DNA of 64,000 nucleotides. Source: Diplosphaera chodatii (taxonomy: Eukaryota > Chlorophyta > Trebouxiophyceae > Prasiolales > Stichococcaceae). Location of the stretch: positions 1,612,001 to 1,676,000 of the forward strand of contig JAALGY010000052.1 of the NCBI GenBank assembly GCA_032358165.1, written 5' to 3'. Made by a program: the position numbers and the translations under genes. Shown here in pieces: positions 1-15,000 of the stretch. The number at the start of each line of letters is the position of its first letter. The first letter of the stretch is position 1. The notes under the pieces were generated by a model that was given only the letters and a program-made list of their open reading frames with translations, searched no databases and was not told where the DNA came from.

Positions 1-3000
1 TTACCATCCCCAGGCTCTTGTGCATGGTGTGTCAAAGTGAAGCTCATGACGCACCTTCCTTGCCTGCCACTCCGTATCTGCTTGTAGACGCCTGTGTTTG
101 TCGCCTGCAGGTCCTGACAGCGCCACCAGACGACTTGCTACCCTGGCCTGAGGGTGCCCCAGCAGCGGTGATGGCGCCCGCAGCAGTCCGCCCTGCAGGC
201 GACCTACACCTGGCATCCGCCACCAAGCGCATCCTGGCTGGCGAGTGCAGGTGCGTGGGGGCAGACAGGTGCTGTTGCAGCAGTGTTGGAGGTTCCCACT
301 GTGAGTTCGACGTGAGTCAGTTTGACGTGGTGCAATCTGAAGGTCGCCGGCGCTGCTGGAGGGTTTGGGGTGGAGCAGGCCGCCTGACCCACTGACTCTG
401 GCGGCACAGCTGCGCGCGCTCAGCCAGAAGCATAGCAGCAGCAATGACATCAGCGCCGACAGGCGGCGTGCCCTTGCTGTTGTTGTGCCACGACTGCTGC
501 AGGTAGCCTTACCACCGAGGCAAACGAGCGTTGCATGATAGATTTGACATATCTTGGTCTTGCACTACTTCGCTTGTCATGTGCTGACAAGCTCAACATG
601 CATATGCCTCATCGTATGCCATCCCGTATCAATCCATCCTGCTGTTTGAAGCCTGCTCTGCTTGTCGTGCTGCAGGCACTCAGCGGGACGCCGGCAGGCG
701 AGCTGCAGGCCATTGTGGATTTGCTTGCGGATGCTCCGGTCATCTGGACGGGCGCAGGCTTCACTGCCATCGACAAAGTGGCCTTCAGGTGCCCAGTTGA
801 AAAGTTTTCGTGCAACCCAGACGAGACGGGTCAGCCCTCCAGTGCTGACTCCCGTCAAGTTGTTGATGCTGGTTGCAGTTCCAACATTGGCATAGGCTTT
901 TCATTGTTTGTATCCTGCTGCCTGCTGCAGGGCCCCTCTCAGCTTGCATCCCTGGCTATACGTGATCCCGTTGGAGCTGGCGCCCTTTGCCTCGCTGCTG
1001 CGCCGCTTGGGCGTCGCCGAGGGGTTCTCTGCGGCGCAATATGCGCGCGTGCTGCAGGGCATGGCACAGCAGAATGGCACAATGCCACTGGACGACAAGA
1101 GCCTCAGCCAGGCCCTGAGCATCGTTCAGGTGATAGTCTAGAACACAGCATGATGTGCCAGCCAAACGTTCCATGACCCATGCACGTGAGCAGAACACAG
1201 CACGGTAAGCTGGCCTTCACTCCATGCATCAGGCACTGTCCAGCATGGACGTGGAGGGGCAGCAGGTGTTCGTGCCAGACGACCGCGGTTGCCTGTCACT
1301 GGCAGCAGAGCTGACTTACAATGATGCTCCATGGCTGGACTCAGCAGGGCCGACCAGGGCTGCACATGTGGTGCACCCTAAGATCTCCAACGAGGTAGAC
1401 TTTGCTGAGGACTGCCTGTTGCTGCTTCATGCACACCAGCTGTGCAGGGTGTCAATGAGCCAGGGCATGGTCCATGTTCAGTGGCAAACGAGTCAGCCCA
1501 CTCATACACGATGATGCACTGCATGTACAGGTTGCTGATGTGGTTGGTGTGGCCTCGCTGCGGAGGCAGCTGCTGGCCGAGGGTGCGGACCACTTCAGAT
1601 TGGAGGCGGCAGAGGCATTTGGCCAGAGCGAAGCGCTTACGACACGACTGAAGCACATCACGTGAGCAGGATGGACGGTGGTGACTCAAGTTGGGGAGCA
1701 CTGGCATGCGCACATATGGGAACTGTGTGTAACGACCCTAAGGGCCATCGTGCCATGCTGACTGATCTTTCAGGAAGCAAGATACCACCTGGGAATATTC
1801 ATGCTTGAATGCGGCATGCCTGCACTGCTGCAGGGACGCATATGCTGATGGACCAGGCGTGTTGCTGGAGCTGGTGCAAAACGCGGATGACGCCGGTGCC
1901 AGCGAGGTCGCCTTCATGCTAGATGGGCGCTCGTATCCAGTAGATAGCGTGCTTGGTGAGCGCGCCGACATGTAGCTTGCATGCTGAGCCACTGTTGGCC
2001 TGTTTGCGTCTGTAAACATTAGGCCGTGTGCTTTGCATGCCCGTCACGTGGTGGAATGTTGCCAGCGGCTGTCTGCGGTGTACAGGGCCAGGCATGGCGG
2101 CATGGCAGGGGCCCGCGCTGTGCTGCTACAACAATGCTGTGTTCAGTGCCGCCGATCTGCGTGCGATCTGCCGAATTGGTCAGGACACCAAGCTAGACAA
2201 CCCTGAAGCCACTGGCAGGTGAGAATCTGCAATGATAGGCATCCATCATTCGTGCTTCCATGCTATGGAATGGTCAACCATGCCATCAACATAGGCAAAA
2301 GTGTTGCACCCAGCGATGGCCGTATGATATGCAAGCAGAATCAGGGCTGGCTACATCTCAGCTTGCACAACGCTTTGCTGCATTCTGCAGGTTTGGTCTC
2401 GGCTGGAACGCTGTTTACCACTTCACAGACCTGCCATCCTTCTGCAGCGGCGACAACATCGTCCTCTTCGACCCACACGCCAAGTGCGTGTTTGTCTTGC
2501 GGTCACCCAACAACAAGCGGGAAACTGCATGACACAGTGTCTGCACAGCATACTCCTTGCGCAAGTCTCAAGCCCTTGTCGTGTGATGTGGCTTTGACAC
2601 CTGCCTGAGCATGGAGTTGCATGGACTTCGGTCTGCATATGCATGCGACAGCCTAATTCAAAGCCCTGCACAGTGATCGTGGTAATGTGCGTGCATGTCA
2701 GGTGACACACAAATCGCATCTTCGTGGCTCCCTCATTCAATGTCTGCTGATGTCGACCTACCTGTGCCAGGTACCTGCCGGGCATCAGCGCGGCACAGCC
2801 CGGGCTTCGCATCGGTTTTGAGCGGGCGGGTTTGGCTGCACGCTTCCCTGATGCCGTGGCGCCCTACCGCCACTTTGGCTGCGACGTTCAGCGCCGCTTT
2901 CCGGGCACCTTCTTCCGGTTCCCGCTCAGGTATGGTTACGTTGGCAACCAGTCCAATCTGCACATATCGTCAAAAGGACTATGTCATGCGCCATCTGCCC

Positions 3001-6000
3001 GGCTGCACACCCGGGGTTTCGCATGGTATGTCGTCCCATCTTGAATCTACCGACAGTGATGAAAGTCTTTGACGTGCCAACATGTTGCAGGACCGATGCT
3101 CTAGCCGCAGCTAGCGAGATCAAGCACACAGCATACAGCCCTGCCGACGTCATGGCGCTCTTTGCAGCATTCCAGCGCCAGGCAGCAGATGCTCTCCTGT
3201 TCCTCAAGTGCGCCCCACCTTCTGGTGGTGTTTTCTCATCTTGGACATGGCTGGGTGCATGGCCACACAGCAATCTGTATGGGTCCGAAACAGTGGTATT
3301 AGCATGTCATAGGTCCAGCTGGATGTACAGGCCCGCTCAAGGATATGGTCTGTGCGTTGCAGGAGCGTGCGAACGCTATCAGTGTTGACATCAGATGGCG
3401 CTTCTGACCAGCCGCGCCTGCTCTTTCGTTTCCGCCTGTCTGCTGCCAAGGTGCACATCGTGATACTGAGCATCGCATGTGGGGACCGGCAGCATATGCC
3501 CACTTGACCAGTTGTGACCATGCAAGCCCATTGGTGGCAGCGGTGCCCTCACGTGGGTGATGGCCATGTGCAGGGTCACAGCCACCCGCAGCAGGCCGTC
3601 ACACAGTTCGTGCGTGGTGCTGATCGTGAAGCCCTGCTGCGGCGGCTGGCCAACACTACGCCGCAGGACCTGCCCTGCAGCGTCGGCGAGGTTGCTGTGT
3701 TGCACGAAGACGCAGCAGGTGAACACCGCCTGCGCACAAACAGCATCGACCCAAGCATCAGATGGGTTGGTCTGCTGGCAGGCACATAGCTCCGTGTAGT
3801 CATGCTGGTGTGTGCATTGCTGGGCAGAGACATGAAGACGCACCTAGCAACCATGTGTATGGCATGTTTTGTTGTAGGAACACTTGGGGTCCCCCAGAGG
3901 TGGCTGGTATGCGCGGCACTCGCTGGGGGCACACCCCTGCAGCTGGCGGCACAGGCGCGACGCGAGGAGTCCCGTGGGCTAGTGCCCTGGATTGGTGCAG
4001 CTGCGCCGCTCCCGCAGCTACCTGCGCCATCCAGTGGCGGCCGCGGTGGCAAAAGGTCTGCAGCCAACCAGGCAGCCCCAGATGGCGGCATTGCAGACAG
4101 CACAGCGGAGGCAACAGCGGCGCACGGCCGCGCCTTTGTATTCCTACCGCTTCCCATTGCAACAGGACTGCCGCTGCACGTCAACGGCTGCTTCGAACTG
4201 TCCAGGTGTGGGAAGCAATGAGTTGCTGGTTATCTGCAGCACAGCTGGGAGGTCTTGTTTGTGCTCGGCGAAGTTTCCAGAATATGTCCTTTGCTAATCG
4301 ATGCCTGCTCGTTTTCTTCTCGCAATGCTGCCCACAAGCGACGCTACTGCTGCAGCAATCGGCGGGAGCTGTGGCTAGGCACAGACATGGCTGGCGCCGG
4401 TGCGCGGCGGGCTGCCTGGAACCAGGCGCTCCTGCGGGACGGTGTGGCTGCAGCGTACGCTCAGACGCTGCTGCGCGCTGCAGAGGTGATCCCACGAAAG
4501 AGCCACTGCTTGCATGGTCAGCAGGCCGGTGTTGAACCGATGCAGTAGGACGCAACCATGAGGTCTGGCGTATCAGGAGTGCTTTGCAATATGCCAAACA
4601 GGTGCTGGGCCCGACGCCGGAGTACTATGCGCTGTGGCCAGCAGGAAAGCTCTCGGCACCATGGGACCTGCTTGCAGAGGCTGTGTATCAGCAGGTGGGT
4701 ATTTTACTCTGCATAGACGTGCATGCCTCTGGCATTCCACAACCCAAGGCGTCTGACACAGGGCCAGCCTTCCTCAAGTGTTGTCCTGTCCCAAGCTCGT
4801 GTGTCTAGATCTAGACAAATGGGTTGACGTCTGTGCTGACAATGTGCTGCTAACATCTGCAACTTCTTCTCAGCGCTATCAGTCTTCAGCAGCTGCAATG
4901 CCTGGCATTGCTGTTGTGCTTGCAGGTGGCAACGCTTGCGGTTCTCTGGTGTCCTGCCGCTGATGGCAGCAGCGGCCGATGGATTGCACCGCAGCATGCA
5001 GAGCTGCCGGACGACGCGAGCCGTTCGGATGACCAGCTGCGCGCAGCGCTCATGGCGGCTGGTGTGCCGCTTGCGGACCCCAAACTGCCGCCAGCAGTGT
5101 GCAGCATGCTGCTGGCACACACGCCGGGATCTGAGGCGCTGCGTCCGGCGCTGCTGCGGCGACGGCTGACGGCACCGGGATGGCGCTCTGCAGGTACATC
5201 CTTGACAGAGTAGGGCAGGTGATGTCGTGCATCATGCCAGGCTGTGATCACAGCTCAGGATGCATCGACCAATGATGCCTTGCCATCATGAACAGGGTGC
5301 ATGTCGAGCGGTGTGTGACGGATAGTCTGTCCTTGCCATTGTGCTTCAGGTACCAAAAAGCAACTGAGAGGCTTGTGCAAATCATACTTGACCACGTGCA
5401 GGCTCGGAGGCACAGGCCCAGGCTGCGGCCCCGCTGCTCCTGCAGCAGTGTCTAGAAGACATCCTGGATGATGAGGCCGCCTCAGTCGGGCAGCTGGCTG
5501 GCCTGCCGCTGGCTCCCCTTGCTGATGGTCGTCGTGGCACGCTGCAGCTCGCATCCAATGCAGGGACTGCAGGTGACATACCGATACCGACAATGGCCAC
5601 TCCTGGTCTCTAGGTGCAGTGATCGGATGCCCTTGCTGATAGTGCTATCTCATGGTTGTAGGCATGCTGTATGTGGCATCTGAGGAGGACGTTGCTCTGC
5701 TGGGTGACGCACAAGCGCACCTGCTGCTCCGAGCAAGTGGGCCGCTGCAGCAGCGGCTGGCGGCCATTGCAGCAGGGGGAGTGCTGAATCTGGCGCCCCT
5801 TTCAGCAGCTGTGCTTGCGGACATCTTTGTCCCCGCTATGCTGCCACTTCACTGGAGGTGCGCTGCTTAAGATCGCCCATTCTTGACATGATTTTTCGCT
5901 GTCTACAATGCCACAGGACCTGCAGCAAAGCAGAATGCGGGAGTATGCACAATCGAACAGAATGCGAAACCAGAGGGGTCCATGCCATTGGTGCAGGGGC

Positions 6001-9000
6001 GCTTCTGAGGTGCGGTGGACCGCGGGCAAGGATGGTCAGCCTACCGCAGAGACGCTGGCAGCCCTGTGGCGCCGTATTGCTGCATACTCGCCAGCAGATG
6101 CACAGGTATGTAGCGGATGACATATCATGAGCAATCGTAATGTTGCGAGGCAGCACACCCATGCCTCCCGCGTCTGATAATCCCCGACTACACAGTGGAC
6201 GGTATACTTGGTGTTGACCCTGTTGTGTTTTGCGGCCGGCAGCGCTTTGGGGGCCTGACACTGGTGCCGGTAGAAGGCGGCCGCCTGGCAGCGCCGGCGG
6301 CACTGCCAGTCGTCACGCTCGGCGCCTGGGCACCCGGCGTGGGCTCCGCGCTGGCTTGCCTGGGCTGCAGGCTGCTGACTGCATCGAAGCTCCCTGACCA
6401 TGTGCTGCAGGTTGGTAAAGAACAGCACTGCACTGTAACTGTGTATCCAGGGAGTTACTGGTTCCTGTGGATGATGCTGTCTCACATGGTTGCTCCTCTG
6501 CCTACTAAGCTTCAAAGGCTTGAAATGGCTCTTTTGGTGCATGCTTACTGTTCGTGTCATATACAGATGTTGGCGTCTCATTGCAGGTGCACCACCTTGT
6601 GCATCCCGCAACTGGTGCCGGCCTGCTGGCTGCAATCCGAGGCGCAGCCGCAGCGGCGGTCGCTGGTAGCTCCAGCGTACAAGCAGCAGCCAACGAGGGC
6701 AGCCAGACAGCAGCACACACTGCAGCCGAGTTCTTTGCAGCTGCCGGACTGGAGGCAACCGAGCGCAACCAGCTGAGGGAGTTCTTGTTGCAGGTCTGGA
6801 TGGCCACCTCAGCTGCTTGTGGTGGCATGCAGAGCCTGGCTGCATCTGCCTTATGCAACGGCAAGGGCATACGCATCTTTGGTGGTAATACCGCATTCAT
6901 CCACACTGCAGGATCGCTGGGTTTCGCACGCAGGCGGCCTGCCTGCTGCCGCCATCACAACCCTCAAGCAGCTGCCGATCTATCGTTGCGGGGCGCCACT
7001 ACCACAGTCACCTGCCGAGCCGGCCGCTGCACAAGAGCACAGCCGAGGTCCAGGCCACGCCGCACAGGCTGCCGAGGACAACTTTACAAGTCTGGCCTCG
7101 GCAGCCAAGCACCTGCCGCCAGCGGGCACCCCTGAGTCGCTGCTGTCGCCACAGTACCTGCTTTCTGCCTCCAGTCAGGAAACCGCAATCCTGGTGTCGC
7201 ATCTGGGCGTCCCGCAGCTCAGCGCCTCCCAGTTTGCAGCTCAGCACCTGCTGCCACATGCCGCTACGCTGCCAGCTGCACCGCGGGACGCAGCATTTGT
7301 TGCACTGCTGCATAGCTTGGGCGATGCACCAGCTGACCTCCGGCGGACGATGTCCGAGGTGTGCCCCTGGCTGGTTTTCAATGGTTCTGATATCTTCATG
7401 CTACAGCAGGACGTTTGCCCATTCTGTGGGCACTTGCACGGCAAAGGCTTCTGCACCACATGCCATGACCTGACAGCAAGCGCCTCTGCGCTTTGTGTCA
7501 TGCAGACCGCCTTTGTCAGCACAGCCGCGGGCACGCTGCTGCCACCCAAGCAGCTGTTCGACCCACGAAACGGCGAGCTGGCAGAACTGCTGGACGGTGC
7601 TTCCAGCTTTCCCAGCCCAGCATTCAGCTCAGACGAGCAGGTGGGGCTCGGCTTGCAAGCCCATTGACAGGACACTCAGCGCACGCTGAGCACTGCACAT
7701 AGATGCAGTGTTTGGTTTTGCTCTGAGTGGCAACAGGAGACTCCGTAGTGTTTTGGAGGATGCGTCTCAAGCTGTTATTCACCCCTAGGCATTGCCTTCC
7801 TTTGTCTCAGGTGCTAGCTGCCCTGGCTCAGCTGGGCATGCGGACAGCTGCCAGTCTGGAAGCACTGGTCGGCATTGCACAGCAGCTGGAAGCAGCGGGG
7901 GCACACATTGCATCGGACCCAGCGGCGGCAGAGGCCGCGGGTGCTGTAGCCAATGTTCAGCGGCGTGCTGCCGCTCTACTGGACCACCTTGACCGTGCTG
8001 CGCAACATGAAGGTCTGCAGTGCCCAGTCGACCAGTTGCAAGCTCCATAAGTGTACATCATGGGTACAGATTGCACGTGCAGGTTGACAAGTGTCCTACA
8101 TGATGGTTGCAGGTGGCGATGGCCATGTGCAGCTATGGGAAGCAGTGACGCGACTGCCGTGGTGCCCAGTGCTCATGCAGCCTCCTGTTAAGGGACTGCC
8201 GTGGCCAGCTGCCAGCCGGACCCGAGCGCAGCAGCGGCATCAAGATGGGATCAGTGGCACACGGCAACAGCAGCGGTTGTCGCCAATGGCGCCGCCCCGT
8301 CTGGCGCGCCCGCCGGCCGACCTGTGGCTCGTCTCTGCAGGTTGCTGATATGCATGCGACCGGCACATCAATGTCCATCCACAGCGGCTCATGTAGTCCT
8401 GGCCGACTGCAGTGGGACAGGTTGCAGACAATGCCTCATTGTTGAAAGTCGGCATGCTCTGAAGAAAGGCTCAACCCACGGCAGGCATTCTGACTGCTGC
8501 TGCCCGTGGACTGCGGCAACGCTGAGCATGCTTTGCAGGTGTACGGGTTGTCGATGCGCCAGCAGGCTGGGCGCCCAGCACAGCCTTGGCACACCGCCTG
8601 GGCTGGGCGGATCCGCCCTCACCGAACGTCCTGGCAGTCCAGCTGCTGGAACTGGGACAGCTGCATGACAAGGTGAGCAGCACAGCATGTCACGACCTGC
8701 GTGGCAGCCTTTGGCAGTCTAGAGTATGATGTGACGTGACCACATCTTGCTGCCATGTGTGCTCAGGTTGCGGACAAACCGATGGCAGACCAGCTGGCTG
8801 GTGTTGCAGACCAGCTGTATAGTGCTTTGAGTGCTGCAATGGTCCACCCCACAGCAGCAGACGTCATCAAAGCCACCCTGGACAGCAGCGCCTGGGTCTG
8901 GTATGTTCAGAACTGTGGCCTCTGCAGTATCTGCAATTATGTAGTTTCGATAATCACATTTTGCACAGAGCCTGCTGGTTATGGCACAGCTGTGTATGAC

Positions 9001-12000
9001 CTGTTCATATCCTCTATGCTATCGCAGGGTGGGCAATGGCTTTGCTGTGGCAGCGGCTGCTGCGCTGCAGGGCATCCCCGATGTGGTTGCGCCACTGCGC
9101 ACCGTGCCAGCTGAGCTGGCACAGCGGCACAGCGAGCTGCTGCAGGCCCTTGGGGTGCGACTTGTTCGACCATTCAGTGACTTTGCAAGACCACACACTG
9201 CTGAATTATACCCACATATACAGCTGAATATGCTGCTCTGTGCGCGCTCCTGTGCTGATGTCGGCAGTGTTGCTGCCGAAGGGTGCAGCATGCGAATGTA
9301 GCGAGAATCTGTGCATTTTGGCATCACCATGACACTGCTCGCCCCATGCGGCAAACAGGTGGCTCAGGAGCCGGGTGCCTCGCAATTTGCACACGCAATT
9401 GCACACTTGGCAGCCAGCGTGGGCAGAGCTCAGGCGTCGGAGCGGCAGATTGCCACGACCGCTGCCCTAGCGGAGCTGCTGGCTGCTCAGCTGCTGCAGG
9501 TGCGATCTCGGACTCATTTCCACACGTGCAATTAGACACAAGGCGTGTGCTACCAACAGGCGCTGTCAGTGATGTGAATGATGAACTGCAGGGCGAGCCC
9601 CTGCTGGATGTTCCACTTGCGCTGCCAGATGCAGACGGGATATTCGGATCGCCGGCATCGCTGCATGTCAACGACGCTGCATGGCTGCCCAGCGACGGCG
9701 CGCGGCTGGTGCACCCTGCAGTGCCGCTGCACGCTGCCGAGGCGCTGGGCGCACGGTCACTGCGCTTCCACCATCAGGTATGCACAGGGCGCAGGACAGG
9801 CGATTTTGTGCGATGACAGGCGTACGGTGCTACATGTCAATGTTGAAATGGCTGGTCCAACAGTCCAGGTTCTTCAAAACTCAAACCCTCCCTTGGACTG
9901 CAGGTGTCGACGGACCACACGCAGCAGCTGCCATGTCCACCAGCATCCACCATTGCCGCAGCGCTGGAGGCCCAGCAGGTGACTCAAGCCCAGCCAACGG
10001 CAAGCAATGTCAGTGGCAGTCAGAAAGCGCTGCTTGCTAGTGCCTTACAACAGTCTGCCGCTCTTGTTCTGACACCTGCAACATCGCATTGGGATGCAGT
10101 GCACAACACACATGCATACTATGCCCTATTGTTGTGACGTGACAATGTTGCAGGCACGCGGCATGGAGGCACTATGCGACATTGCGGAGCTCGCAGAAGC
10201 GGCGGGCGCGGAAGCTCTTGAGCTGTGGCTGGACTGCCGGCAGCACCCTTCCCAGTCGATGCTGCTACCGGGGCTGGCCGCCTTCCAGGGCCTCGCCATC
10301 TGCATCAGGATTCCGGGTGAACCGCGACGATCTGATGGGGTTGCTGCTAGATTCGCTTCTTATATCTCGATCAGTTTTAGCGATGTCATCTAACTTGTGT
10401 CCTCAGGCAGGGAGAATGGCATCAGCTGAACAGGTAGTGGTGAGCATGCACGCCATGGGTGGGTAGTCTGGCGGGCATGCGACAGCTTGGCAGCGTGTCC
10501 CGATACATGTTGCTGGTGTCACCTGATACACTTTCAATGCTGTTTGGGAGCTCCTGCAGGAGTGCGGTTGGACGACAAGGAGCTCAGCGAGCTGCAGCTG
10601 CCGCGCCAGCCATTCCGGCTGCGCGGGAGCACGTGCAGCGGCGGCGCCGGCCTGCTGGCGGCGTACACGCTGACCGATCTGCCCATCGCACTGCCTGGTA
10701 TTGTGCATCCAAGCTGTAACATCTGGCTCACGACGTGCAGTCCAACCCCATTGATGCAGCGTATGCTGCCAGCAAGGTTGAAATGTGCGTTGTAAGGCAG
10801 CAAGCGTGCGATCGTCAACCAATGCGCTGCCATGCAGGCGACAGCCTGTGCATGTGGGACCCCAGCGGCAGGGTGCTGGCGCCCAGCAGGCGGCCCTCCT
10901 CAGCAGGCTCGGGGCCTAGCGACCAGCAGCCGCCCGCGCTGCCGCAAGCACGCAAATTCCGGTTCACAGGTGACCACAGCAGGCCCACCACACATTGGCC
11001 GAGCATCCTGGTGTTTGCCACCTCGCAGACTGACACTGGAGCACATTGGACAATGTGCTGCTGAGTCAGAACACGACAGCAGAAGCCACAAGAACTGGAG
11101 GCATGGCCTGCAGGCACCGACTTGCCGAAGAACTTTGCGCACCAATTTGCTCCATGGGACTTTGCTGGCGGCAACATTGCCAGCGGCTGCAGCGGCACAC
11201 TGCTGCGGCTGGCGCTGCGGACGCCCGAGCAAGCAGCCGCTGGCGGCATCAGCAAGGTGGCCGCTGTAGTCACCCGCCCATGCTTCCTCTGTGTGACGGA
11301 GTTTGCAGAAATGCACGCTCGAGCTGCGCCCTGCACCCGTTGTCACCCTTCTCTGCAGGACAGCTGGAGTGAGGATGATGCAGCAAAACTGCTGGGCGAC
11401 TTTGTGGCAGCTGTGACGCCGTCACTGCTGTTTCAGCGGCACCTGCGGCGCGTGCGCGTCATGTGCTTCGAGGCCGATGCCTCCGAACCATACCTGTTGG
11501 CTCAGGTCAGTTGCAGGCTTCATGGAGGAGAGCGGCTGTGCAGCTATCACATGCAGCTGATGCTGAGGCTCCTGCATGCCTGCTGCCCATTTGCAGCTAG
11601 GTTGTCTGCAGGGTGTGGTACATGATGGTCCTGCTGTGTCTGCCCACAGGTCGTCACACCATCGCCCAGCCCCGACGCGAAGCACGTGTTCGAGGAGGGC
11701 CGTCGCGGTGGCATTGCCAGCATCGGCGACCGGCTCCGCGCCCAGCGGCCCGGCAAAACACGGCTGCAGTGGCGCGAGATACACCGACAAGAAGGTAGGC
11801 ACATACATCTGCCAGGTTGCATCTGGTTATCACTCTGCATCTGCTTGTCAAACTGCATTGCATGCCGGAGTTACTTGAGGAGCGTTGCATGCGAGTGTGA
11901 TGTCCCATGAGCTCCATGCAGGCCAGGAGGCTGCCGTTGTGGAGCGCTGGTTGGTGATGGGGTGCCATGGCGCGGGTCGTTCAACGGACGCGGCAGCCGA

Positions 12001-15000
12001 CCGGCGGCTGGTGGCCAGCGGCGCAGTCCCTGCTGCCGGGGTTGCTGTGCAGCTTGGAGTGTCCGGCAAGCTACAGGTCCATCCGATGTCAGGTGGGGAC
12101 CATCTGTAAGTGCCCCTTGAGCGGGCTTTGTGCAGTTTACTTGCGTCACTTGGGATGAGACCAGGCTTTATGGGACGTTCTGTGGTGCTTCAAGCGCCCT
12201 TGCGAGTGTTGAAAGAGGACTGTTCACCCACAGGATGAGGTAGTTGACAACCAGATCGCCTATACGTGCTACTGCAGGGGTGTCAGCCCTCCTGCCGGTG
12301 CCAGCTGCGTTGTGGGTTCCCACAACAGCTGCAACCAATAGTGCTGCTGCAGAGCCGCCCAAAGCAGCCGCTATGCCTGTTCACATTGCTGGACACTTCC
12401 TGCTCTCACGCTCTGGCACTCGCAAGATATCCTGGCAGGTGCCTGCTTGGTGTGCAAGACGCCTCGTGCTGCATCTACATATGACCCAGACATGTCTGTG
12501 GCTAGGACTCGAGAACTCCATCTGCAGGAATGAGCACATTTATCCTTGACCATCAGCAAGTCTCCGTCAGCCTTCTGTGCACTGCCTTTGTCGTGCACTC
12601 AGGGCGCCACGCCAGACGACCCCGCAGCGCGGTTCAACCTGGAGCTGCTGGCCTGTGTCCGCACCGCCTGGAGCGAAGCGTTCCGCACGCTGCTGGATGC
12701 TGGTGCTGCAAATTTGTACGCCCTCGTGCCGCCGGCAGCGGCCCTGTTGGCGGGGGCACCCACCGGCCCTGCCTTCCTGCTTGCCCAGCAGGTGGGCTGT
12801 GTGCTGCAGCGCCAGCACACCAGCGTCCTGCGTTTCATTGCATTAGGGCTGCATTCGGCGCATTTGCTGCTGCATTGGGAACCACTATTCATGCAACTAC
12901 AGCTGCAGCTGTATCGTGAGGCCATACGGCTGGGGCTTGCAGGTATGCCAGGACTTGGCGTCTCGGCAGGTGTGGCGCCTGCGCAGCGGCCGCCTAGTCG
13001 GTGCTGCAGATGCAGCCTTCTTGCAGGCGAGCCTGACTAATCAGCCTTGTCTCCCTCCCTCCTGCTGCTGCCTTCTGTGCCAAGCCCTTGTGTGTTGTAT
13101 CAAACCCACCAACTCAGTAGAGGTTTCCCCATTATTTCGTGATACTGCAGGATGGTGATGGTGCTGGTATGGGTCCCGCAGCACTGGCCTGGCTGCTTGC
13201 ACGCGCTCCGCTGCACGAGGCAGCCGGGAATGTCAAGGCTGACCTGGAGGCTTCTGGGACAACTGGCGTTGCGTCCCTCACGCCTGCCAGTGTCAGGTTT
13301 GTAACTGCGAATATGAGTCGGCACACTGTATTTGCAGGACGAGCTGCAAGGATGCTCGTCAGAGACACCGCCAGACTGTGGAGATGGCAGACCGCCACAC
13401 CGCTGGTGTAGTGGTCTCCGACAGTGTGTGCGTGGACTGTCATGCAGAACGATGTTGAAACGGGTCGTTGGGAAACGTGGCAACGGTGGCAGCGTCACGG
13501 CCCAAGAAGCTGCGGAGCTGCTGCGCTTCTGCTTTGGAGACATATATGATCCCGAGGCAGTAGCAGCTACGCACGACAGTACCGCGCAGGTGCTGCCATG
13601 TCAGTGCAAGGTGCCTGATAGCTGGAGACGGTCACATGGACATATGTGCCCGTTGGTTAACCGAGTAGGTCAAGATCTGGGATGCAAGGCGCCCAACAGT
13701 ATCCATTGCTCTCTGTAATGCACACCAAGGTCCCTGGATGTGCAGAGTGCTGGACTGGAGGGCGATGTAGCAGCTGCAGTCGCAGCAGTGCAGACCCGGT
13801 TGGCAGGCGGCCTGGCTGCCGCACGTGGCCTTCTGGAGGAGGCGCAGGCGCGTCAATGCACACCCTTGTGTGTGCTTCATGTAGATGTACACCATGAAGG
13901 TCTACTGCCCATTTCAGCTGCACTTAGGCTCAGATGCACTTAGGGCCGCAGCTGACTTGCGGCTATATAGTTTGTTGAGCGTGCCAGCAACTCCCAGAGT
14001 GTGACGGGCGGTGAGTACAAGGTATGCAGGAGGTCCAGAGGTTATAACATTCATGCGCTGGTCTGCAGACAGCAGCACAGGCTGGCGGGTTGCCAGCTTT
14101 GGGTGCATGGGCAGCACAGCGCGGCAGCGCTGACAGCGCTGCCGGTGTACCAAGCAACGACCCCCAGCAGCAAACACCAGACGCACGGGGCGCTTACAAG
14201 TTGGCATGCGTGCGCGACTGCATTGGCCTGCCAGCGCCGACCGGAAGCGGGGCGGTTGCGGTCCTTGGCTCCAGACAGTGCGCAACATCCGCGAATACAG
14301 GATGCATGTCATTGTGCCTGAAGCATTGGCCGGGAAGCATGGCAAGTGGCGATGTATGGCAGATCATGGACCCAGGTTGCCATTGACTAAGCATGGGTGT
14401 TCTGGCAGACGTTTGATGGCTCTTACTGCTGTGCAGGCTGTTTGTGTGGCCGCCAGGCATGGCGCCGACGCCGCTGCACGTCTTCCCGCCTGCAGCAAGA
14501 GACCTGACGGGGCAGTTCTTGAGCGGCGATGTCGTGCAGCAGTTGGGCCGCCACTTTACCACTGCTGTCGTGGCAGACATGCTGAAGGTGGGCCATGTTC
14601 TGACAGAGCCTTTGGGAATCCCGACAGAAGTTCAATAATACAATGGAGCTGTGGCTCATACGCCGCAAGCGTCGTCCAGGAGCACCACCAGCATCAGCAG
14701 CAGCTGCAACACAGCATGGCTTCCCTCCAGCATAGAAACCATTGTCATGGTGCGAGCAGGTCCGACCGTATTCGCTGGCTGCTGCGGAGCGGCACCTGCC
14801 CGCCATCCTGCCGCCTCACTGGACAGCAAGGCCTCCGATGCGCACTGCCGGACAACCGCCGCTCGCAGCAAGTGTGCTGCCATGGCAGCCTGGTCAGGTG
14901 TGACGGTGCAAGCAGCACACGGGCGTCAGTCCTGTCTAACACCTCATTGCCTGAGGTGCACAGATGACATGCACCCAGCAGAGAATCACGGCATCTAAAG

